From CAZWRK01 sp964635875 (GTDB lineage Bacteria; Pseudomonadota; Gammaproteobacteria; Burkholderiales; Aquaspirillaceae), in the NCBI GenBank assembly GCA_964635875.1, contig CAZWRK010000058.1, positions 1 to 25,152 of the forward strand: DNA of 25,152 bases. Reading direction: 5' to 3'. Below the pieces are notes generated by a model. The model made no database searches. It was not told where the DNA came from and was given only the letters and a program-made list of their open reading frames with translations. Position numbers and translations under genes: made by a program. Positions 1 through 7,072 of the stretch are shown here, piece after piece; positions within the stretch are counted from its first letter, which is position 1; each line of letters begins with the position of its first letter.

Positions 1-37
1 ACCCATGTGAAAGTAGGTCACCGCCAAGCTCCCCATT
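1..37 (+). rRNA. rrf: 5S ribosomal RNA, 3' end (partial)
   Basis: The first ~37 bases match the conserved 3' portion of bacterial 5S rRNA: a CCATGTGAAAGTAGG-type segment (the usual form is CCATGCGAGAGTAGG) followed by a CACCGCCAAGC end. A rho-independent terminator follows at once, as expected at the end of an rRNA operon. The rest of the operon lies left of the window. The exact mature 3' end is uncertain by a few bases. Confidence 0.88.
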
Positions 38-42
38 TAAAC

Positions 43-77
43 AAAAGCCCGCTTAGTCATCTAAGCGGGCTTTTGGG
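43..77. terminator. Bidirectional intrinsic terminator after 5S rRNA
   Basis: A perfect 14-bp stem (43-56 with 61-74) encloses the loop TCAT. On the plus strand it ends in TTTT and a further T-rich stretch, serving the rRNA operon. On the minus strand the mirror arm ends in TTTTGTTT, so it can also stop transcripts of the Nudix gene, whose stop codon lies about 45 bases away. Confidence 0.9.
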
Positions 78-121
78 TTTTTTGCTTTTAAAGCTTTTGT
101 AAAGCCTTTTTAAGTACGCCA

Positions 122-574
122 TTAAACAGATGAGGTCTTGGATGACAAACGATGAAGCAATTTATCGATCTGTTGCCAGATACTAGAAAAAGAAAACATT
201 CCAGAAAAACGAGTATCGCGCTCGATATGGCTATGTAAAATTTTTAGCGTTGCACGACTGGTATTAAGCTGCAAAATTTCTTCCCAAGAAAACCAATTTA
301 CTTCAACAATTTCTTGGTTTGCTGTTGGTTCTGCGCTATCAGGTACTTTAGCTTTAAAGACATGATGCACGTTCTTTGGGTTTTCATAGCAAAAAAGATA
401 TTCTATTTCATCGATATCTAAAGAAGTTTCTTCTTTCAACTCACGAATTGCGGCTGCTTCAGGCTCTTCTGTTCGACCAATTTTCCCCCCTGGCAATAGC
501 CATACTCCCCGCTGTTCGAGCGTCAACAAATATTGATTGTTTCTTTGGACAATAATAGATGCGCGCGCTTTCAT
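122..574 (-). CDS. Nudix (MutT-like) hydrolase
   Basis: A 150-residue protein of the Nudix family, which hydrolyses nucleoside diphosphates linked to another group; the substrate cannot be read from sequence. The Nudix box lies at residues 30-52: G30, E36, then R44-E45-L46-x-E48-E49, the metal-binding helix. The usual Gly late in the motif is Ser51. A WLLPGGK stretch precedes the box, typical of the fold. It is the second gene of a minus-strand pair: its ATG overlaps the stop of the upstream permease gene as ATGA (571-574), so translation is probably coupled. The rRNA terminator just beyond likely ends the transcript. Length is normal for a single-domain cytoplasmic Nudix enzyme. Family is certain; role in nucleotide-pool cleaning or another pathway is unknown. 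Confidence 0.9.
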   Translation of the reverse strand: MKARASIIVQRNNQYLLTLEQRGVWLLPGGKIGRTEEPEAAAIRELKEETSLDIDEIEYLFCYENPKNVHHVFKAKVPDSAEPTANQEIVEVNWFSWEEILQLNTSRATLKILHSHIERDTRFSGMFSFSSIWQQIDKLLHRLSSKTSSV

Positions 575-1464
575 TTCTCTTCTTTCATTTCAGTTGATTG
601 TTTTTTATTAAAAGATGCCATGGTTGATGCGATCAAAATCAGCAGCCCGCCAAGTAATACCGAGGCCGCAGGCACTTCGTGCAGCCAAACCCAAGCAATG
701 ATAATGCCGTATATAGGTTCCAATGCTGTGACAATGGCAGCTTGGCGAGCAGTTAAAGTCCCTAAGCTGGCAATAAATAACCCATGCGCTAATGCCGTGC
801 ATAACACACCCAACGCAACTAACAATCCAAGAGAATGCGCTGAGAGCTCAAATGCTTGTCCGAAGAGCATGGGTGATACACATAAAGATGCGATCGCATT
901 TTGCCAAAAAGCGGATGTAACTGCATTTTTATCGGAATCAGATGCGTGACGGTTATAAAGAACAAGCATGGCAAAGGAAAAAGCCGAGCCTATTGCGATG
1001 AGTAATGCTTGTGTGGACGTCGCAGAAAACCGCCATTCAGGAACAATTAAAACTAACCCGATACTGACTAAAAAGCAGCTATACAGGTCCCTGCGCGTAA
1101 GACGCTCTGAAAATAAAAGTGGCTCAAACAATGTTGTAAATAAAGGGAATGTTGCAAACCCTAACAAGGCAATTGCAACGCTGTCTTTTTGGATGGCGAT
1201 AAAAAAGCTGACCCAGTGAATCGCTAGTAATGCACCAGAAATCACGCGTTTTTGCCAAATTTTTTTTGACACAAGCCAAGCTAAGTTTTGTTTTTGCCAT
1301 TTAACAAACAACCACAAAGCAAGCGCTGCAAAAGCCGTGCGTCCCATAACAATCACACTCGCACTTAATGGGATTAGTTTTCCTAAAATACTTGAAAAAC
1401 CAAATAGAATAACTGCGCTATGTAATTGTACAATTGGGCTGGAGATCTTTGCCGAAAATGTCAT
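571..1464 (-). CDS. EamA/DMT-family inner-membrane transporter
   Basis: A 297-residue, very hydrophobic protein with about ten predicted membrane helices, arranged as two EamA repeats (roughly residues 12-145 and 155-285). Typical family features are an early FGFSSILGK segment, a WVSFFIAIQ helix after the first pairs, and a late ALEPIYGIIIAWVWL segment where the family has a conserved E-P. DMT permeases usually export or import metabolites such as amino acids; the substrate cannot be predicted. First gene of a two-gene minus-strand operon, overlapping the Nudix gene by four bases. No strong ribosome binding site is visible before the chosen ATG; it is supported by the N-terminal match to the family. 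The region looks richer in A+T than the window's right half. Confidence 0.9.
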   Translation of the reverse strand: MTFSAKISSPIVQLHSAVILFGFSSILGKLIPLSASVIVMGRTAFAALALWLFVKWQKQNLAWLVSKKIWQKRVISGALLAIHWVSFFIAIQKDSVAIALLGFATFPLFTTLFEPLLFSERLTRRDLYSCFLVSIGLVLIVPEWRFSATSTQALLIAIGSAFSFAMLVLYNRHASDSDKNAVTSAFWQNAIASLCVSPMLFGQAFELSAHSLGLLVALGVLCTALAHGLFIASLGTLTARQAAIVTALEPIYGIIIAWVWLHEVPAASVLLGGLLILIASTMASFNKKQSTEMKEEK

Positions 1465-1674
1465 GAGGCTATCTTGTGTTGGCGATTTATTCTTTCTATT
1501 TTAACTCAGATCTAGTTTGCTAATAGACCCTTTTCCAGGACTGTAGCATGTTAAAAATACGAGATATCAACTGCAGACTTTATAAAAAAAGTCACTTTCC
1601 ATTGATCGCCTGTTTTAATCACGATCTTGTTTGTTTGCATCGCTTTTAGCTGTTTAATAATAAAAGGAAAAACT

Positions 1675-3027
1675 ATGTCTCAAACCAAGTTCTTGCTGCC
1701 AGAATCTGAAATCCCAACGCATTGGTACAATATTGTTGCTGACATGCCCAATGCACCCGCTCCCGTGCTAAGTCCAGAGGGAAAACCTATTGGCCCCGAT
1801 GCATTGGCAGCGATTTTTCCAGACAACATTATTGAGCAAGAAGTCACCACTCAGCGCTGGATTGAAATTCCAGAAGAGGTGCGTGAAATCTATCAGCTGT
1901 GGCGTCCTTCTCCATTAGTGCGTGCGCACCGTCTAGAAAAAGCGCTTGGCACGCCCGCCCGGATTTATTACAAATATGAAGGCTGCAGCCCCGCAGGTTC
2001 ACACAAGCTGAACTCCGCCGTTGCTCAGGCTTATTACAATCGTGAAGCGGGCATTCGCCGGATGACAACAGAGACCGGCGCGGGCCAGTGGGGAACTTCC
2101 CTGTCGCTGGCGGGTCAAATGTTTGGGATTGACGTACGCGTCTATATGGTGAAAGTCAGCTATCACCAAAAACCTTTCCGTCGTTCAATGATGCAAACTT
2201 GGGGGGCCGAGGTTTTAGCAAGTCCTTCCACACTGACTGCAACGGGTCGTGCCGCATTAGAAGCGGATGCTGAAAATCCCGGTTCATTAGGTTTGGCGAT
2301 TGCCGAAGCCGTTGAAGAGGCCGCAAGCCGTGCAGACACGACATATGGTTTAGGGTCGGTGCTCAACCATGTCTTACTTCATCAAACTATTATTGGCTTA
2401 GAAGCAAAAAAACAGTTTGCATTGGCAGATGATTACCCTGATGTGATTTTTGCTCCATGCGGCGGCGGCTCTAATTTTGGCGGCGTCGCATTCCCCTTTC
2501 TTGCGGATAAAGCTTGCGGCAAAAATGTACGACTGGTTGCGGTTGAGCCATCATCTTGCCCGAGCCTCACACGCGGTCATTATGCTTATGATTATGGCGA
2601 CACTGCGGGACTCACGCCGCTCATGAAGCAATACACGCTGGGCCATGACTTTATGCCGCCGTCCATTCATGCGGGTGGCTTGCGCTATCATGGCGCTTCA
2701 AGCTTAGTCAGTCAGCTTTATCATGAGGGCTTGGTCGAAGCCGTCGCTGTGCCACAACTCGCAACCTTTGAAGCGGGCGTGACTTTTGCACGCGCCGAGG
2801 GTGTTGTGCCTGCGCCAGAAAGTTGCCACGGCATTCGGGCTGCAATCGATGAAGCGCTCAAGTGCAAAGAAAGCGGCGAATCAAAGGCGATCTTCTTTAA
2901 TTTATCGGGGCATGGGCATTTTGATATGGCAAGCTACGATAAATATTTCGCAGGCGAGCTAGAAGACTATGCTTACCCCGACGAAGCCATTCGGGCCGCA
3001 CTAGGCCGTTTGCCCAACGTCGGTTAA
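1675..3027 (+). CDS. TrpB2-type tryptophan synthase beta chain (PLP enzyme)
   Basis: A 450-residue PLP enzyme of the TrpB2 branch of tryptophan synthase beta subunits. The ATG at 1675 is preferred over an upstream in-frame ATG (1627), because an AAAGGA site lies just before it and the extra 16 residues look non-native. PLP-binding Lys111 is in a GSHKLN motif; ETGAGQWGTSLS carries the catalytic Glu, with Trp where classical TrpB has His; CGGGSNFGG is the phosphate-binding loop. Known TrpB2 proteins condense indole with serine, or deaminate serine, and often work without TrpA. No trpA or other trp gene is nearby, so a salvage or stand-alone role is likely (inference). The gene is monocistronic: a strong terminator follows and 210 bases of non-coding DNA precede it. 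Confidence 0.92.
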   Translation: MSQTKFLLPESEIPTHWYNIVADMPNAPAPVLSPEGKPIGPDALAAIFPDNIIEQEVTTQRWIEIPEEVREIYQLWRPSPLVRAHRLEKALGTPARIYYKYEGCSPAGSHKLNSAVAQAYYNREAGIRRMTTETGAGQWGTSLSLAGQMFGIDVRVYMVKVSYHQKPFRRSMMQTWGAEVLASPSTLTATGRAALEADAENPGSLGLAIAEAVEEAASRADTTYGLGSVLNHVLLHQTIIGLEAKKQFALADDYPDVIFAPCGGGSNFGGVAFPFLADKACGKNVRLVAVEPSSCPSLTRGHYAYDYGDTAGLTPLMKQYTLGHDFMPPSIHAGGLRYHGASSLVSQLYHEGLVEAVAVPQLATFEAGVTFARAEGVVPAPESCHGIRAAIDEALKCKESGESKAIFFNLSGHGHFDMASYDKYFAGELEDYAYPDEAIRAALGRLPNVG

Positions 3028-3040
3028 GCGGTTTCATCCT

Positions 3041-3079
3041 AAAAATGGCCTAGTTTAAAACCAGCTAGGCCATTTTTAT
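3041..3079 (+). terminator. Intrinsic terminator after trpB2-like gene
   Basis: A 13-bp stem (3041-3053 with 3065-3077) around an 11-base loop, ending in TTTTT. The AAAAA on the left arm makes it potentially bidirectional. It starts 13 bases after the stop codon at 3027. Confidence 0.88.
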
Positions 3080-3084
3080 TTTAG

Positions 3085-3102
3085 ATGCATGCGCTTATGC
3101 AT
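3085..3102. promoter_or_regulatory. Inverted repeat upstream of chemoreceptor gene
   Basis: ATGCAT - six bases - ATGCAT. Each half is itself palindromic, so the two are both direct and inverted repeats. It lies about 90 bases before the chemoreceptor start, in the only non-coding space available for its promoter. It could be an operator or a chance simple-sequence motif; no recognised regulator site matches. Confidence 0.25.
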
Positions 3103-3190
3103 TTAATGTCACTGATAATTCATCCGCTACTGCTAGATTGCGCAGCGAACCGAGGCTATTAAACGCTACGGGATTGTTCTCACTTTCTGC

Positions 3191-4783
3191 ATGGGCCTTT
3201 CCGGGATGAAAATTTCTACCCGTCTTTACACAGTTGCGCTCTTCGCTGCGGTCACTTTGATTGCGGTGGTGAGTGTGAACGCTTTTCAATTGTTGACTCT
3301 CAGCAAGACTTTCGAAGGTTATCAAACCCATCAACACATCATCACTGGGCTGACAGAGCTAAAAGCGACTTCTTTATCCGTTGCGCGTGCAGATCCCATT
3401 TTAGAAACAACTAATGCCGTTCTTGATCAAGCCCATCAGCAAGTTTCAGAACGCCTTTCTGAAATTCGTCCCTTAATTTCTGCCGATGAGCAAAAAAGTT
3501 TAGATCAAGAGATTATGAAAAACTGGGTTGAATACCATCGCCAGTTTAAAAGTGCCGTGACGATTGCTGCCACGAGTCCAGAAGATGCAATGGGGATTCC
3601 CGAACAAATTTTCCGAATTCATATTGAGCCGATGACTTCTGCTCTAGATCAGCTGATTAGCAAAGAAAGACAGGTTGCTCGTGCGGCCCGTACGGAAATT
3701 ACTACGTTGATTGGCCGCTTGTTTTGGAGCATTTTAGTTCCCCTCATTTTTGCGACGGTTTTGATTGTTGGGACGCAAATTTTTGTGGCGTTAACTTTAT
3801 CGCGGCGGCTACATGCAATGGCCGAAATGGCCGAGCGCCTACGAAGCGGTGATTTAACCGGGCGTTTAGTCGTAAGCGGTCGTGATGAAATTAGCGCAGT
3901 GGCTTCTGCGTTTAATGGATTCGTTGAAGAGCTTGTTCACCTGTTAGGTGATGCCCGGCAAGATTCAGCCGCGATTGAAAAAAGCGTTGAGGCGTTATCT
4001 AGCATGGGCGAATGCGTTGCAACCAATGCTCAAGAGCAATCCTTGGCGGTGAGCGATGCGGGGCGTGCAGTAGAGACCATCAGCCAATCTATTCAGGGTA
4101 TTGCCCAGCATGCCCAAGAAGCAAACACCGCCGCGACAGAAGCTGAACGTTGCGCCTCGGAAGCAGGGAAAATTGGCAGTCGAACATTGATCGAGCTAGA
4201 AAATTCAAGCTGTGCGGTCAAAACGGTTGTTGACCACATGCAAGCCCTATTTGCTCGCATGGCTGAAATTGACAAAGTCAGCATCGGGATTCGAGAAATT
4301 GCCGAGCAAACCAATTTATTGGCATTAAATGCTGCGATTGAAGCGGCCCGCGCAGGGGAGCAAGGGCGGGGCTTTGCGGTTGTTGCGGATGAGGTACGGC
4401 GTTTGGCCGAGCGAACTGCGATTGCAACCACGGATATTGCAGGGCTATCGGCGCGGGTTCGTGATGAATTGCAAGCGACTGAAAATGCTGTTGAATCGAC
4501 CGTCAGCGTTGTTGAAATGAGTCAAAAGAACTGCCAAGACATGGTTGGCGCACTCGATGAAATTGGTGCAAGTGTTGTACAGGTTTCGGGCATGATGCGT
4601 CATATTGCCACCGCCACCGATGAACAATATAAAGCCAGCTTTTCGTTATCCAGCCAATTTGAAGAGGTTTCTCGGGCGGCTTCTTTAAGCGTGGAAGAGG
4701 TTGAGGCGACGCGTGGGCAAATTGGCGCCTTGGTCGCCATTTCAACAGATAAGCAAAATACCGTGGCACGGTTCCAGTTTTAA
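3191..4783 (+). CDS. Methyl-accepting chemotaxis protein, transmembrane
   Basis: A 530-residue chemoreceptor that would signal to CheA/CheW. Order of parts: membrane helix at about residues 12-32; a periplasmic helical segment to about 170 that looks like a four-helix-bundle sensor; second membrane helix about 176-198; HAMP about 198-250 (LRSGDLTGRLVVSGRDEISAV); then a long coiled-coil signalling domain. The invariant hairpin tip (EIAEQTNLLALNAAIEAARA, then GEQGRGFAVVADEVRRLAER) is near residues 368-410. The ligand is unknown. The start is uncertain: ATG 3191 and ATG 3206 (giving MKISTRLY, more typical of the family) both lack a clear ribosome binding site. The gene stands alone between two terminators, with no chemotaxis genes beside it. 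Confidence 0.93.
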   Translation: MGLSGMKISTRLYTVALFAAVTLIAVVSVNAFQLLTLSKTFEGYQTHQHIITGLTELKATSLSVARADPILETTNAVLDQAHQQVSERLSEIRPLISADEQKSLDQEIMKNWVEYHRQFKSAVTIAATSPEDAMGIPEQIFRIHIEPMTSALDQLISKERQVARAARTEITTLIGRLFWSILVPLIFATVLIVGTQIFVALTLSRRLHAMAEMAERLRSGDLTGRLVVSGRDEISAVASAFNGFVEELVHLLGDARQDSAAIEKSVEALSSMGECVATNAQEQSLAVSDAGRAVETISQSIQGIAQHAQEANTAATEAERCASEAGKIGSRTLIELENSSCAVKTVVDHMQALFARMAEIDKVSIGIREIAEQTNLLALNAAIEAARAGEQGRGFAVVADEVRRLAERTAIATTDIAGLSARVRDELQATENAVESTVSVVEMSQKNCQDMVGALDEIGASVVQVSGMMRHIATATDEQYKASFSLSSQFEEVSRAASLSVEEVEATRGQIGALVAISTDKQNTVARFQF

Positions 4784-4800
4784 GGCAGTATGCTTTGGTT

Positions 4801-4827
4801 AAAGCCCGCATGAGTGCGGGCTTTTTT
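4801..4827 (+). terminator. Intrinsic terminator after chemoreceptor
   Basis: A 10-bp stem, AAAGCCCGCA (4801-4810) with TGCGGGCTTT (4815-4824), loop TGAG, then a T run to 4827. It lies 17 bases after the stop codon at 4783. Confidence 0.92.
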
Positions 4828-4862
4828 GTTGTTGTAGAAAGGATTGATAGCCGAGGGAGAAA

Positions 4863-4898
4863 GCGTGTATGTTTCAGGGCAACTTGGCGAATACACGC
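4863..4898 (+). promoter_or_regulatory. Hairpin in metY leader (candidate regulatory RNA or operator)
   Basis: GCGTGTAT (4863-4870) and ATACACGC (4891-4898) form a perfect 8-bp stem around a 20-base loop, ending 29 bases before the metY ATG. It lacks a following T run, so it is not a simple terminator. I compared it by eye with SAM-II and SAH riboswitch cores and found no convincing match. It could be an RNA structure acting on translation of metY, or a DNA site for a dimeric regulator. Confidence 0.4.
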
Positions 4899-4927
4899 CA
4901 TGATTGAGAAAAATATAGGAGAAATCT

Positions 4928-6202
4928 ATGCGCATGGAAACGCTTGCCGTACACGGCGGTTATAGTCCTGATCCCACGACAAAAGCGGTTGCTGTTCCGC
5001 TCTATCAGACTGCCAGCTATGCCTTTGACAGTGCCCAGCATGGGGCCGATCTCTTTGATCTGAAAGTTCAAGGCAATATCTATACGCGGATCATGAATCC
5101 GACCACCGACGTGCTCGAAAAGCGCGTTGCCGAAATGGAAGGCGGCGTGGGCGCGTTGGCACTGGCATCGGGCATGGCAGCGATCATGTACTCGATTCAG
5201 ACCATCGCCGAAGCGGGTGACAATATTATTGCGACCAGCACCCTGTATGGTGGCACCTACAATCTTTTTGCGCATACGTTGCCGCAGTTGGGTATTGAGG
5301 TTCGTTTTGTTGACTACCGCCGCCCCGAAGAGGTTGCTGGTCTTGTCGATGCAAAAACAAAAGCCGTTTTTTGCGAGTCGATCGGCAATCCGCTGGGTAA
5401 TGTCGTCGATTTTGCCGCATTTGCAGACGCCGCCCACGCCCAAGGTCTGCCGCTGATTGTCGATAACACGGTGCCTTCTCCTTATTTGTGCCGTCCGTTT
5501 GAGCATGGTGCCGATATTGTGGTGCACTCGTTAACAAAATACATGGGTGGACATGGCACCAGTATCGGCGGGATTTTGGTCGATTCTGGAAAATTTCCGT
5601 GGGGTGAGCACAAAGAACGCTTTGTTCGCCTCAATACGCCCGATGTCAGCTATCACGGTGTGAATTACGTCGAAGCGTTGGGTGCCGCTGCTTATATTGC
5701 ACGGGCGCGGGTGGTACCGCTCCGCAATATGGGTGCAGCGATTTCGCCATTTAACAGCTTTATGATTTTGCAGGGGATCGAGACTTTGCCTTTGCGCATG
5801 GATCGTATCTGCGAAAACACGCTCAAAGTCGCACAATTCCTGTCTACGCATGAAGATGTAGCTTGGGTTGAATATGCCGGTCTCGAAGGGAATCCATCCA
5901 AAGCCTTGGTTGATCGCTACATGGGCGGCAAAGCTTCTGGCATCCTGAGTTTTGGCGTGAAATCCGGTCGCGACGGCGGTGCAAAATTCTTGGATGCGCT
6001 GCAACTCATTACCCGTCTCGTAAATATTGGTGATGCGAAGAGCTTGGCGACGCATCCGGCTTCGACGACACATCGCCAGCTTTCTGATGAGGAGCTGAAG
6101 GCAGCCGGTGTTTCTGCCGACATGGTGCGTTTGTCGATTGGTATTGAGCATATCGACGATTTGCTAGAAGACGTTGAACGCGCTTTGGCGGCGACACGCT
6201 AA
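4928..6202 (+). CDS. metY: O-acetylhomoserine sulfhydrylase (MetY)
   Basis: A 424-residue PLP enzyme of the Cys/Met metabolism family. MetY joins sulfide to O-acetylhomoserine to give homocysteine, the precursor of methionine. Family marks are METLAVHGGY at the N-terminus; QTASYAFDSAQHGADLF, typical of the O-acetylhomoserine branch; YTRIMNPTTDVLEKR; and the PLP Lys204 in HSLTKYMGGHGT. The late LVNIGDAKSLATHPASTTH motif is also diagnostic. The length (about 425) fits MetY rather than the shorter MetZ, which is also present at 23708. The start has a clear AGGAG site seven bases upstream. The next gene begins at the base after its stop codon, so the two are cotranscribed and probably translationally coupled. 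The leader carries a strong hairpin. Confidence 0.93.
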   Translation: MRMETLAVHGGYSPDPTTKAVAVPLYQTASYAFDSAQHGADLFDLKVQGNIYTRIMNPTTDVLEKRVAEMEGGVGALALASGMAAIMYSIQTIAEAGDNIIATSTLYGGTYNLFAHTLPQLGIEVRFVDYRRPEEVAGLVDAKTKAVFCESIGNPLGNVVDFAAFADAAHAQGLPLIVDNTVPSPYLCRPFEHGADIVVHSLTKYMGGHGTSIGGILVDSGKFPWGEHKERFVRLNTPDVSYHGVNYVEALGAAAYIARARVVPLRNMGAAISPFNSFMILQGIETLPLRMDRICENTLKVAQFLSTHEDVAWVEYAGLEGNPSKALVDRYMGGKASGILSFGVKSGRDGGAKFLDALQLITRLVNIGDAKSLATHPASTTHRQLSDEELKAAGVSADMVRLSIGIEHIDDLLEDVERALAATR

Positions 6203-7072
6203 ATGTCATCCGTGCCCACATTGAATCTTTGTGGTGCCGGTCGAGTCGGGCAGACGCTTGCCCGACTGTGGCTGGAGGCCGGTTGCATCTCCATTGGTGG
6301 GGTGCTGACCCGCAGCTTGGAGAGTGCGCAGGTGGCATGCGACTGGATCGGCGCGGGCACGCCCTGCAAGTCTGCGGCGGAGATGCCCGCGGCTGAGATG
6401 GTTTTGATCGCCACCAGCGACACGGCTATTGGTGCATCTTGTTCGCAGCTTGTGGCCGCGGGCGTTGTGCCTGTGGGATCCGTTGTATTTCACGTCAGTG
6501 GTGCGCTGGCCGCCGCTGAATTGGCCTCTGCCGAAGCCGTTGGCGCTTGGACGGCTTCTGCGCATCCGGCGCGGGCCTTTCCACATCCCGATGTTGTTTA
6601 TTCGCAATTTTCGGGAACGGCTTGCGCTTTGGAGGGAGATGCGCGGGCATTGCAGCAATTGACCCCGCTGTTTGCCGCGATTGGCGGTGTTCCTTTTCGG
6701 CTGGCTTCTGAGCAGAAGGTGCGCTATCACGCCGCCTGTGTGGTTGCTTCGAATTATCTAGTGACTGTAGCGCACTTTGCCCGCGAGTTGGCATTGGGTG
6801 CGGGTCTCTCAGTTGAGCAGGCGCAGGCCGTTTTGCAGCCTTTGGCCTCTGGCGCACTCGCGAATACTTTTGCACTGGGCGGTGAAACGGCGCTGACGGG
6901 GCCGCTGGTTCGGGGGGATGTCGCAACCTTGCAAAGGCATTTATCCGAGCTCGAGGGCCTGGCCCGTGCCGATTACCTTCAGCTGGGTCAACAAACCTTT
7001 GCTTTAGCGCATTCTCGCCTGACAGCGCAGCAGCGTGCTGAGCTGACGCAGTTATTGCAACAGGGTGCTTAG
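6203..7072 (+). CDS. DUF2520 / Rossmann-like dehydrogenase-type protein
   Basis: A 289-residue cytoplasmic protein with an N-terminal NAD(P)-binding Rossmann fold (LNLCGAGRVGQTLARLW, residues ~7-23, with the G-x-G-x-x-G pattern) and a C-terminal DUF2520 helical domain from about 130. HPARAFPHPD matches the conserved HP-x-x-x-F segment between the two. Proteins of this kind (COG5495) look like 6-phosphogluconate-dehydrogenase or ketopantoate-reductase relatives, but I know of no established reaction. The ATG abuts the metY stop (TAA-ATG), which suggests joint expression and hints at, but does not prove, a link to methionine metabolism. Its TAG stop overlaps by four bases the stop of the convergent c-di-GMP gene (7069-7072). 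Confidence 0.85.
   Translation: MSSVPTLNLCGAGRVGQTLARLWLEAGCISIGGVLTRSLESAQVACDWIGAGTPCKSAAEMPAAEMVLIATSDTAIGASCSQLVAAGVVPVGSVVFHVSGALAAAELASAEAVGAWTASAHPARAFPHPDVVYSQFSGTACALEGDARALQQLTPLFAAIGGVPFRLASEQKVRYHAACVVASNYLVTVAHFARELALGAGLSVEQAQAVLQPLASGALANTFALGGETALTGPLVRGDVATLQRHLSELEGLARADYLQLGQQTFALAHSRLTAQQRAELTQLLQQGA

Noticed and set aside
1562..1592. GACTTTAT..AAAGTC hairpin in the trpB2 leader as an attenuator
   Set aside because: The stem is short and A/T-only in the middle, with no leader peptide rich in Trp codons and no following T run on the plus strand.
4849..4900. SAH or SAM-II riboswitch ahead of metY
   Set aside because: There is a CCGAGGGAG start and a stem, but the conserved core bases and the pseudoknot partners of these classes are not found.
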